A stretch of DNA of 7,899 nucleotides from the NCBI GenBank assembly GCA_030828265.1, contig JAURCW010000057.1:1-7899 (forward strand), given 5' to 3'. Source of the DNA: Burkholderiales bacterium. GTDB taxonomy: Bacteria; Pseudomonadota; Gammaproteobacteria; Burkholderiales; Burkholderiaceae_A. A program made the translations under genes and the position numbers. Within the stretch, counting starts at the first letter, position 1, and every line of letters starts with the position of its first letter. The notes below the pieces were generated by a model, which saw only the letters and a program-made list of their open reading frames with translations, had not been told where the DNA came from and did not search any database. Of the stretch, positions 1 to 6,217 are shown piece after piece.

Positions 1-32
1 CGTAACTCGGCGATGGTGTGAACGATCTTCAT
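1..32 (-). CDS. panC: Probable pantothenate synthetase, N-terminal fragment
   Basis: Only the first ten codons and part of an eleventh are inside the window. They read M-K-I-V-H-T-I-A-E-L-R, which resembles the opening of betaproteobacterial PanC proteins (a short strand followed by '.. I.ELR'). PanC joins pantoate and beta-alanine using ATP in the cytoplasm, on the path to coenzyme A. The ATG lies at 32-30 and follows the TGA of the deoxynucleoside kinase with no base between, and no Shine-Dalgarno sequence is obvious, so translation is probably coupled to the gene before it. A pan gene downstream of pcnB and folK is common in proteobacteria. The identity rests on about ten residues plus context; panB is the main alternative, though its usual N-terminus fits less well. 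Confidence 0.55.
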   Translation of the reverse strand, partial: MKIVHTIAEL

Positions 33-683
33 TCAGACATTCAGATTGAAATAGGTGCGACGCCCACGCAACTGGACGATCTGCTGAACCAACGCCTCAA
101 AGTCGTCTTCGCGGTCGATGGGGTTCAGTGCCGCCGTATTCACAATAAGAAGGGGGGCGTCCTCGTAGCGGTGAAAGAAGTCGGTGTAGGCCTCTGACAG
201 CTCCCGCAGGTAGTCGTGAGACATACCCTGCTCCATGGCGATACCACGTTGGGAAATGCGATTCACCAATTGTTCAGCAGAGGCCTGCAAGACAATCACA
301 AGGTCGGGCGTTGGAGCCTGGGGCCGGAGCGACTCGTAGATCGTCTGGTACAAGGCGAGCTCGTCGTCCGAAAGGGTAAGGCGCGCGAAAAGGGGATCCT
401 TCTCAAGCATAAAGTCCGACACCATGTACTCATTGAAGAGATCGCGCTGCGAGACCTCACGCAGCTGATCAATTCGCTGAAAAAGAAAAAACAACTGCGT
501 CGGAAAGGCATAGCGTGCGCTGTCACGGTAAAAGCGCGATAGAAAAGGGTTGGCCTCGGGCGCCTCAAGCAATGGGCGATACCCAAACCGCTCGGCAAAC
601 TTCAGTGCGAGACTGCTCTTGCCCACGCCGATCGGCCCCTCGAAAACAATCGACCGAAAGCGCTGGCACCAGTCCGGTCTCAT
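33..683 (-). CDS. Deoxynucleoside kinase (deoxyadenosine/deoxyguanosine kinase type)
   Basis: This 216-residue protein is a P-loop kinase of the deoxynucleoside kinase family, which phosphorylates deoxynucleosides with ATP for dNTP salvage. The P-loop GPIGVGKS is at residues 16-23. E40 in 'LLEAPEANPF' matches the family's catalytic glutamate, Q63 in 'FPTQLFFLFQR' matches the base-binding glutamine, and 'VSDFMLEKDPLFA' (88-100) fits the central active-site segment. 'RISQRG' (142-147) is the arginine-bearing lid. The open frame extends to 827, but the ATG at 683 is chosen because a GGAGAAA ribosome site lies just upstream and because this start gives an ATGA overlap with the folK stop. The product is of usual length for the bacterial family. 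The preferred base cannot be told from sequence; deoxyadenosine or deoxyguanosine is the usual annotation. The placement between folK and a pan gene is typical of Burkholderiales. Confidence 0.88.
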   Translation of the reverse strand: MRPDWCQRFRSIVFEGPIGVGKSSLALKFAERFGYRPLLEAPEANPFLSRFYRDSARYAFPTQLFFLFQRIDQLREVSQRDLFNEYMVSDFMLEKDPLFARLTLSDDELALYQTIYESLRPQAPTPDLVIVLQASAEQLVNRISQRGIAMEQGMSHDYLRELSEAYTDFFHRYEDAPLLIVNTAALNPIDREDDFEALVQQIVQLRGRRTYFNLNV

Positions 684-1249
684 GCCGCTTTCTCCATAGG
701 GTCGATGGGTTCGGCCATGGGCTGGCACTCGAGTCGTGCCACCTCTGGCAACTGCAGCCAAAGCGCTTGACTGCTGCAGGGCTCGCCTGTAGCCGGGTGG
801 GGAAGCTGAAGACGCTCTCCAAGCCAAGGTTCCAAATCAAGAAGGGGGCCAAGCACAAAGGCTCTGCCCGAGGCCCGCGGGTGTGGAAGGCTCAGACGTG
901 CACCGTCCGACGTTCGCCCCTCCATCCAAATTAGATCAAGGTCAAGGGTACGAGCTGCCGCCAATGCTTGGCCTGTCTTGTTCCCCCGAATACGTCCCCA
1001 GTGACTCTCAAGCGATAAAAGCTCTTCGAGTAGCTCAAGCGGCTCCAGGCTCGTATCCATTAGGCTGCAGGCATTAAAAAAAAGGGGGCCTTCGGCCATC
1101 ACGGGCGCCGAGCGCCACAGCCGTGAGCTTGCAAGAACTCGGCACTTCTCGAGACTCTCAAGCTCCTTCATCACAAGTCGTAAATTGGCCTCTGCGGAAC
1201 GACCTGCGAAAGGAAGGTTCGCGCCAAGGGCGAGCAACGAAAGGCTCAC
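680..1249 (-). CDS. folK: 2-amino-4-hydroxy-6-hydroxymethyldihydropteridine pyrophosphokinase (HPPK)
   Basis: FolK moves pyrophosphate from ATP to 6-hydroxymethyl-dihydropterin, the step before dihydropteroate synthase in folate synthesis. The 189-residue product opens with 'ALGANL' (7-12), has the pterin-pocket segment 'FFNAC' (57-61), the magnesium-binding RTLDLD at 100-105 (D103 and D105 match D95 and D97 of E. coli), and 'LPHPRASGRAFVLGPL' (121-136). It is longer than the 159 residues of the E. coli enzyme because of a C-terminal extension and a longer catalytic loop. The loop between the two catalytic arginines reads GRIRGNKTGQALAAAR (85-100) and lacks the usual W-G-P or N-A-P before RTLD. 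The start is GTG at 1249, forming GTGA with the pcnB stop; GGAG lies two bases upstream and a G-rich run further up. The next in-frame ATG would remove the first strand. It overlaps the kinase gene by four bases. Confidence 0.93.
   Translation of the reverse strand: MSLSLLALGANLPFAGRSAEANLRLVMKELESLEKCRVLASSRLWRSAPVMAEGPLFFNACSLMDTSLEPLELLEELLSLESHWGRIRGNKTGQALAAARTLDLDLIWMEGRTSDGARLSLPHPRASGRAFVLGPLLDLEPWLGERLQLPHPATGEPCSSQALWLQLPEVARLECQPMAEPIDPMEKAA
689..695 (-). promoter_or_regulatory. Ribosome binding site of the deoxynucleoside kinase gene
   Basis: Read on the minus strand this is GGAGAAA, with five bases between it and the ATG at 683 (eight from the end of the GGAG core). It lies within the 3' end of folK. 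It is the main reason for choosing 683 over the upstream in-frame ATG at 827, which would give a 48-residue N-terminal extension without family resemblance. Confidence 0.6.
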
Positions 1250-2664
1250 GACTCCGTGCCCCCCTCAGAAAGGACAAGGCCGTCACCTTGCGCAGCAGGC
1301 TTTGATCTACGTCGACGCCGAGGCCGTGGACTGGAACTTGAGGCCTGTCGTGTGTTGGTTCTCTGAACAAGCTGGGCACGATGCTCTTCGCCTTCGGCTT
1401 CAAGAAACTCGGTCCACCAGGCGCCAAGGCCCTCGGGAGCTTGACCCACTGCCTCTCGGAGCAGAAGAAAATCGTAGCCCGCACGAAAGCGCAGATGACT
1501 TAATAGCCGAAACGGGGCCTGGCCATTGCGCTTCTCAAATCGGGGCTGCAGCAACCAGATCTCACGCAGATCGGCGACCACACGCTTTTGAATGGAAAGT
1601 CGATCAAGCTGCTGATCGATCACCTGGTCAATCGCCTCATGCAGGCCTGGCACCGACTTCATGCCCTGCGCCTCGAGCTTCTTCCAGTGTCGATAAACAG
1701 GGCACCAGAGTAGGCTTGCGAATAAAAAGCCAACGGAAATAGGCTTACCCTGCTGGACTCGTTGGTCGGTGCGCTCAAGCGCAAGCTTCACAAAAGCCAG
1801 GGACTGTTGCTTCTCGTCCTCACTGCCCTCGGGCTCCAAAACCATGTCAACCAACGGCAGACAGCCATGATGCAGTCCATAGCGGCGCAGTTGCTGCAGC
1901 CCAGAGAAGGCCTGACCGGACTGCAACAGCTTAATCATCTCGTCAAAAAGCCTTGCCTGCGGAACATTCTGAATAAGGTCGGCCAGATCGGCAATGGGCT
2001 CGGTGGTCTTTGCCTCAAGGTCAAACTGCAGCTTGGCTGCAAAACGCACAACACGAAGCATCCGCACGGGGTCTTCCCTGTAGCGACGCTCGGGCTGTCC
2101 AATGATTCGAATACGGCGCGACTGAAGATCTTCTACCCCATGGTGATAGTCGAGAACCGTGTCGCTTAAGGGGTCGTAGTAGAGCGCATTGATACTGAGG
2201 TCGCGTCGAGCAGCATCCTCGTGCTGCTCGCCAAAGGTGTTGTCGCGTAACACGCGGCCATGGGCATCGGTCTCGTGGTCATCGCCTGCCGCAGCTCGAA
2301 AGGTAGAGACCTCAATGGTCTCGGGCCCAAAAAGCACATGTACCAGTCGAAACCGCTTTCCAATAATTCGGGCACGGCGGAAGATATGCTGGACGTCTTC
2401 GGGCGTTGCATCGGTGGCAACGTCAAAGTCCTTGGGCCGCAGTCCGAGCATCAGATCGCGCACGGCACCCCCTACAACAAAAGCCTTGTAGCCCGCCTGT
2501 TGCAGGCCTTCCACCGTGCGAATGGCACCCGAGGAGACAAGCCTGCGGTCAATGCCAATGCGCGAGGCCTTATGGACCTTGGGATCATGCCCCCGTGCAT
2601 GGCCTCGTCCATGGGCATGCCCGGGAGCAAACCTTGCGAGGGAGCGAAGAAGTTTACGAATCAC
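1246..2664 (-). CDS. pcnB: Poly(A) polymerase I (polynucleotide adenylyltransferase)
   Basis: PcnB adds 3' poly(A) tails to RNA, which promotes decay by the degradosome. The 472-residue product (E. coli form about 465) has the nucleotidyltransferase motif GGAVRDLMLG (65-74), catalytic D79 and D81 in 'KDFDVATDATP', a third acidic residue near 118 in 'ETIEVSTFR', RRDLSINALYYD (153-164) and YREDPVRMLRVVRFAAKL (195-212). The stretch IIGKRFRLVHV (100-110) fits the signature that separates poly(A) polymerases from CCA-adding enzymes. The open frame extends to 2802 inside the HAD gene, but the GTG at 2664 gives the typical start 'MIRKLLRSL' and leaves 13 bases after the HAD stop; no close ribosome site is seen, so the start is fairly but not fully sure. 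There is a histidine/glycine-rich segment at 15-26 and a serine- then arginine-rich tail at 442-455. Confidence 0.93.
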   Translation of the reverse strand: MIRKLLRSLARFAPGHAHGRGHARGHDPKVHKASRIGIDRRLVSSGAIRTVEGLQQAGYKAFVVGGAVRDLMLGLRPKDFDVATDATPEDVQHIFRRARIIGKRFRLVHVLFGPETIEVSTFRAAAGDDHETDAHGRVLRDNTFGEQHEDAARRDLSINALYYDPLSDTVLDYHHGVEDLQSRRIRIIGQPERRYREDPVRMLRVVRFAAKLQFDLEAKTTEPIADLADLIQNVPQARLFDEMIKLLQSGQAFSGLQQLRRYGLHHGCLPLVDMVLEPEGSEDEKQQSLAFVKLALERTDQRVQQGKPISVGFLFASLLWCPVYRHWKKLEAQGMKSVPGLHEAIDQVIDQQLDRLSIQKRVVADLREIWLLQPRFEKRNGQAPFRLLSHLRFRAGYDFLLLREAVGQAPEGLGAWWTEFLEAEGEEHRAQLVQRTNTRQASSSSPRPRRRRRSKPAAQGDGLVLSEGGTES

Positions 2665-2677
2665 GAGGCTAAGAGTA

Positions 2678-3385
2678 TCAAGCCTCTGGGGATTTGAAGA
2701 GATCAAGAATGGGCCAGCCCTGAACCTTGGCATGCGCCCGAAGTCGGTCATCGGGGTTGGCTGCAACAGGATGGCTGACCCGGGCAAGCAAGGGCAGGTC
2801 ATTCATGGAGTCACTGTAAAACCAAGACGTCTCAAAGTCCTCCAGTCCAAGGTACTGAAGCGCGAGCCATTGAGCCACTCGAGTGACCTTGCCTTCACGA
2901 AAGCTTGGCAGGCCCTTGTGCCTTCCAGTGAACTCGCCCTCGGCATCGGTCTCGACCTCCGTAGCAATAAGCTGGTTAATACCGAAGGCCTGCGCGATAG
3001 GTCGGGTGATGAAGTCGTTGGTGGCAGTGACCACCGCGCAGAGGCTTCCCTCGTCCTGATGCCTGCGTACCAGAGCTCGCGCTGTGTCGTGGATCTGCGG
3101 GAAGATCACCCGTTGAAGAAAATCGTCCCGCCAGGCCTCAAGCTGATGCCGAGGATGCTCTCCAAGCGGCCCAAGCTGAAAGGCTAAGAAGGCATCAATA
3201 TCAAGAATGCCGGCCTTGTAGTCTTCGTAGAACTCCTCGTTGCGGCGCCGGTGCCATTCCGGGTCAACCAGCCCAAGCCGGGCAAGTTCATTAGCCCAGC
3301 TGACATCGCTGTCAATCGGCAAAAGGGTGTGGTCAAGGTCAAAGAGGGCAAGCCGCAAAGGCTGCGTTGAGTTAGGCGGAGGCAT
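2678..3385 (-). CDS. HAD-superfamily phosphatase, subfamily IB (SerB-like)
   Basis: A 235-residue soluble hydrolase with all four HAD motifs: DLDHT at 16-20 (nucleophile D16, acid/base D18), a motif II threonine at T120 in 'VVTATND', K166 in 'REGKV', and SDSMNDLPLL at 191-200 with metal-binding D192 and D196. The helical insert between motifs I and II (about 25-95) is the cap typical of subfamily IB, the group of phosphoserine phosphatase. The substrate cannot be read from the sequence; homologues in this position are often labelled phosphoserine phosphatase-like without proof. The ATG at 3385 overlaps the end of hda by 14 bases, pointing to coupled translation, and pcnB follows after 13 bases. 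This gene is a regular neighbour of hda and pcnB in Burkholderiales. Confidence 0.88.
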   Translation of the reverse strand: MPPPNSTQPLRLALFDLDHTLLPIDSDVSWANELARLGLVDPEWHRRRNEEFYEDYKAGILDIDAFLAFQLGPLGEHPRHQLEAWRDDFLQRVIFPQIHDTARALVRRHQDEGSLCAVVTATNDFITRPIAQAFGINQLIATEVETDAEGEFTGRHKGLPSFREGKVTRVAQWLALQYLGLEDFETSWFYSDSMNDLPLLARVSHPVAANPDDRLRAHAKVQGWPILDLFKSPEA

Positions 3386-4163
3386 TTTTAATGGGCCCTT
3401 CCATAAGGCTTCGAATAAGGTTAAGGCCCACCGGCTTTTTTAGCGCCAGCGCCCTAGAGTCCGCGGCATCCATTAGCGCTGTGAGGCGGTCAAGGCCTCG
3501 GGGAAGGCGCTCGAGCATGAATTGGAAAAGACTGTCGTAGTCGGAACGGTTAGGCTGGTTCATCCAGCCCAGCTCAAAGGCTCGGTTGCGTAGGGCCTGA
3601 AGCTTCTCGGAATCCGAGAGCTCTTGGAGCTCAAAAATCAGGCCTTGGCCAAGCCGGGTTCGAAGGTCTTCACGCTTAAGAAGGCTCTGCAGGGGCGGGC
3701 GGTCTGCCGTGACCACAAGCCTTTCATGGGTCTCCGCACTGCGAACAAAAAGCTTGAAAAGGGCGGCCTCGAGTCGTTCGCCTTCAACGGCCTTATGAAG
3801 GTTATCCAGTAGCCAGGTCCTCGCGCGTACCTGGTCCAAGAGCTGCACAAAGGCCAGTGCCTCGTCGCTGTCCTCGAGGTCCACGTAATGGCAGTGTGGC
3901 GCCTCTTGCGCCCAGGCCTGCGTCCAGAAACTCTTTCCGGACCCGGGTGGTCCCCAAAGGTAAAGGCTTGCGGCTTCCAGCCCCTGGTTCAAACCAAGGC
4001 CTGACTGCTCGGTCTTTGAGCCGGCCGATGCAGGACTGAGACTGCAAAATCGCTCGAGCCACAGCAACGCCTCGGTATTGGCCCCGGTGACCCCACGGTC
4101 AAGCGAGGGCCGTGGTGCCGTCATCAGTGCAAGGGGCTGCTGGGAGAGAAGGTCGTCTGCCAT
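3372..4163 (-). CDS. hda: Hda, regulatory inactivator of DnaA
   Basis: Hda is a DnaA-like AAA+ protein that, bound to the DNA-loaded sliding clamp, stimulates hydrolysis of DnaA-ATP and so blocks re-initiation. The 263-residue product has an N-terminal QQPLAL (8-13), matching the Q-x-x-L-x-L spacing of the clamp-binding peptide of E. coli Hda (QLSLPL). It also has GPPGSGKS (71-78, Walker A), LLDN (118-121, Walker B), VVTADRPP (150-157, sensor I), DLRTRLGQG (166-174; R170 aligns with the E. coli arginine finger R153), and '[16 protein letters not shown]' near the C-terminus (sensor II region). The ATG at 4163 is preferred over M14 because it keeps the clamp peptide. The DNA-binding domain of DnaA is absent, as expected. 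It is longer than E. coli Hda (233), mainly through a Ser/Gly-rich linker at about 41-63. It is the first gene of the minus-strand unit. Confidence 0.9.
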   Translation of the reverse strand: MADDLLSQQPLALMTAPRPSLDRGVTGANTEALLWLERFCSLSPASAGSKTEQSGLGLNQGLEAASLYLWGPPGSGKSFWTQAWAQEAPHCHYVDLEDSDEALAFVQLLDQVRARTWLLDNLHKAVEGERLEAALFKLFVRSAETHERLVVTADRPPLQSLLKREDLRTRLGQGLIFELQELSDSEKLQALRNRAFELGWMNQPNRSDYDSLFQFMLERLPRGLDRLTALMDAADSRALALKKPVGLNLIRSLMEGPIKNASA

Positions 4164-4190
4164 AGAATGGGCATTTTCGGGTGCATTTCA
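4164..4190. other. Divergent gap between hda and purM
   Basis: Only 27 bases separate the proposed starts of hda (minus) and purM (plus). The gap is richer in A and T than the flanks but is too short for two full promoters, so at least one promoter must lie within a coding region. No strong sigma-70 boxes, operator or PurR-like box were seen. Confidence 0.6.
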
Positions 4191-5276
4191 ATGAACGCCA
4201 AATCAACAGGTCTGAGCTACAAACAAGCCGGTGTCGACATCGAGGCGGGGGACGCCCTGGTTGACCGCATTAAGCCCTTGGCGAAAGCCACACTGCGCCC
4301 CGAGGTACTCGCTGGCATTGGTGGTTTTGGAGCACTTTTTGAAATGCCCAAGGGCTACAAAGAGCCGGTTCTTGTCTCTGGTACGGACGGGGTGGGCACC
4401 AAGCTTAAGCTTGCCTTCGCCCTCAATCGGCATGACACCATTGGCATTGACCTGGTCGGCATGAGTGTGAACGACATTCTGGTTCAGGGTGCAGAGCCCT
4501 TATTCTTTCTCGACTACTTCGCAACTGGTCGGCTCTCGGTCGACACGGGGGCCTCGGTGGTCGCAGGTATTGCCAAGGGCTGTGAGATGGCGGGCTGCGC
4601 GCTGATTGGTGGCGAAACCGCCGAGATGCCCGGTATGTATGTCGAGGGGGAATACGATCTTGCAGGCTTTGCCGTGGGGGTGGTTGAAAAGTCTCAGATG
4701 CTTACGGGTAAGCAGGTTCGGTCGGGGGATCGTCTGCTTGGCCTTGCTTCGAACGGCTTTCATAGCAACGGTTATTCCCTGGTTCGAGCCGTCTTAGAAA
4801 AGGCGCTTGGAGAGATCTCAGAAAAAAGCCTGTCAGCCATTGAACTGCCTTGCAGCTGGTCGCTCGATGAGCCGCTGCCTCTTAGCGAACTGCTTCTCGC
4901 GCCCACGCGTATTTATGTCAAGCCTGTGCTTGAAGCACTGCGCAGTCATCCATCCTCCATCCATGCCATGGCTCACATCACGGGCGGTGGCCTAGTGGGC
5001 AATGTTCCTCGTGTTCTGCCTGAGGGGCTTAAGGCCGAGCTAAGGGCGGGGTCGTGGCCGATGCCCGCTGTTATGCATTGGGTGCAAGACCAGGGTGGTA
5101 TCGAGACCGATGAAATTTACAGGGTGTTCAACGCTGGCATTGGCATGGTGCTTGTCGTGGCCGCCGAGCAGGCTGAAGCGATTGCAGCAACGCTCACAGC
5201 GGCCGGTGAACGCGTCTACGCCCTAGGTGAGATTACGTCGCAAGCGGCTGGCGAGGCTGCAACCGTTATTCGTTAA
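4191..5276 (+). CDS. purM: Phosphoribosylformylglycinamidine cyclo-ligase (AIR synthetase)
   Basis: PurM closes the imidazole ring of 5-aminoimidazole ribonucleotide using ATP, the fifth step of purine synthesis. The 361-residue product shows family motifs in order: [13 protein letters not shown] (9-21), the glycine-rich [15 protein letters not shown] (62-76), [20 protein letters not shown] (85-104), [11 protein letters not shown] (140-150), [16 protein letters not shown] (184-199), [18 protein letters not shown] (260-277) and a C-terminal 'FNAGIGM'. It is slightly longer than the usual 345-350 residues. An in-frame ATG exists at 4167, but the one at 4191 gives the normal N-terminus and avoids near-contact with hda; its upstream CGGGTG is only a weak ribosome site. 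It is the only plus-strand gene in the centre, divergent from hda and convergent with xerD. Confidence 0.95.
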   Translation: MNAKSTGLSYKQAGVDIEAGDALVDRIKPLAKATLRPEVLAGIGGFGALFEMPKGYKEPVLVSGTDGVGTKLKLAFALNRHDTIGIDLVGMSVNDILVQGAEPLFFLDYFATGRLSVDTGASVVAGIAKGCEMAGCALIGGETAEMPGMYVEGEYDLAGFAVGVVEKSQMLTGKQVRSGDRLLGLASNGFHSNGYSLVRAVLEKALGEISEKSLSAIELPCSWSLDEPLPLSELLLAPTRIYVKPVLEALRSHPSSIHAMAHITGGGLVGNVPRVLPEGLKAELRAGSWPMPAVMHWVQDQGGIETDEIYRVFNAGIGMVLVVAAEQAEAIAATLTAAGERVYALGEITSQAAGEAATVIR

Positions 5277-5293
5277 CTTCTGCAGGCTGTAAA
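5277..5293. other. Convergent gap between purM and xerD
   Basis: Seventeen bases separate the two stop codons. No stem followed by a T-run is visible on either strand, so transcripts probably end by Rho-dependent means or run into each other. Confidence 0.5.
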
Positions 5294-6214
5294 CTAGCCG
5301 CGCGGATGATGCTGGGCATGCAAGAGCTTTAGCCTCGCCTGAGCAACATGGGTATAAATTTGCGTGGTTGAGATGTCGGAGTGCCCCAAGAGCATTTGAA
5401 CCACGCGCAGGTCAGCACCATGGTTAAGCAGATGGCTCGCAAAAGCGTGACGTAGGGCATGGGGTGATAAGGGAATGTTTAGGCCAGCCTCTTTGGCATA
5501 GCGTTTTATGAGCATCCAGAAATACTGGCGGCTCATGGCATCCCCCCGCTCGGTCACAAACACCATGTCCGACATGCGCCCCTTCAAGATCAGCGCGCGT
5601 GACCCCTTGAGATAGCTCGACAGCCAGTGACCTGCCTCATCGCCAAAGGGAACAAGACGGTCTTTGTTGCCTTTTCCTGTGACTCGAAGGATGCCCTCGT
5701 TGAGGCTAAGCCGTGGAAGGCTAAGGCCAATGAGCTCCGAGACACGCAATCCGGTGGCATAGAGCAGCTCAAGCATGGCCTTGTCTCGAAGTCCCAGAAC
5801 CGACTCGGCATCCTTTTGAAGCGGTGCCGCCAAAAGTGCCTCGACCTGGTCCTCAGCGGCCGTAAGAGGCAGTCTGCGGGCCTGGCGGGCGGCCTTAAGG
5901 CATGCCGTGGGGTCATCGGCACGGCGCCCTTCTCGAACCAGCCAGCCGTAAAACCGCCGAAAGCATGACAGCCTGCGATTACTGGTGGCGGGCCGAACCT
6001 TTCGGAAACTGGCGGCAAGAAAACTCTGCAGGGCGGCCTCATCTAAAGCCTCGATGGTCCGGGGGGTGTCCGCAAGGTCGTTGGCTGGGTCAGCCACCCA
6101 TGCAGCAAGCTGATGAAGGTCGCGCCGATAGGCCTGAAGGCTGTTGGCCGATAGGCCTTCTTCGAGCAAGAGGGTGTGGCAGAAGGCCTCGATGGGCTCA
6201 ATGGAAGGCGTCAT
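5294..6214 (-). CDS. xerD: Site-specific tyrosine recombinase XerD
   Basis: XerD, with XerC, resolves chromosome dimers at dif during division under FtsK control. The 306-residue product has an N-terminal SAM-like core-binding domain (about 1-105, with 'LSANSLQAYRRDL' at 21-33) and a C-terminal catalytic domain. All active-site residues are present: R157 (ATGLRVSEL), K181 (TGKGNKDR), H252 and R255 (SPHALRHAF), H278 (LLGHSDISTT) and the nucleophile Y287 (QIYTHV). The stretch HLLNHGADLRVVQMLLGHSD (261-280) and the 'QHHPRG' end are characteristic of XerD rather than XerC or phage integrases. The ATG at 6214 aligns with the E. coli start. It follows the queG stop as TAA-GGA-ATG, so the Shine-Dalgarno-like sequence overlaps the upstream stop and translation is probably coupled. 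No dif-like site is visible in the window. Confidence 0.95.
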   Translation of the reverse strand: MTPSIEPIEAFCHTLLLEEGLSANSLQAYRRDLHQLAAWVADPANDLADTPRTIEALDEAALQSFLAASFRKVRPATSNRRLSCFRRFYGWLVREGRRADDPTACLKAARQARRLPLTAAEDQVEALLAAPLQKDAESVLGLRDKAMLELLYATGLRVSELIGLSLPRLSLNEGILRVTGKGNKDRLVPFGDEAGHWLSSYLKGSRALILKGRMSDMVFVTERGDAMSRQYFWMLIKRYAKEAGLNIPLSPHALRHAFASHLLNHGADLRVVQMLLGHSDISTTQIYTHVAQARLKLLHAQHHPRG

Positions 6215-6217
6215 TCC

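Noticed and set aside
684..827. N-terminal extension of the deoxynucleoside kinase reading back to an ATG at 827
   Set aside because: It lies inside folK in another frame, has no family resemblance, and the ATG at 683 has a good ribosome site and the ATGA junction.
2665..2802. 46-residue N-terminal extension of PcnB
   Set aside because: It overlaps the HAD gene in another frame; the GTG at 2664 gives the normal PcnB opening.
3802..3810. DnaA-box-like TTATCCAGT inside hda
   Set aside because: It has two mismatches to TTATCCACA, stands alone and lies in coding sequence; likely chance.
4140..4168. Possible purM promoter: TAGAAT at 4163-4168 with CTGGGA 17 bases upstream
   Set aside because: The -10 matches 5 of 6 but the -35 only 3 of 6, so it is not better than chance in this DNA.
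5244..5301. Inverted pair GCGGCT / AGCCGC around the purM-xerD stops
   Set aside because: The arms are six bases with a loop of about 46 bases and no T-run; not a credible terminator.
6124..6158. 12-base direct repeat GCCGATAGGCCT, period 23, in xerD
   Set aside because: The two copies fall in different reading frames of a conserved gene and encode different residues (GLSAN and QAYRR); there is no third copy.
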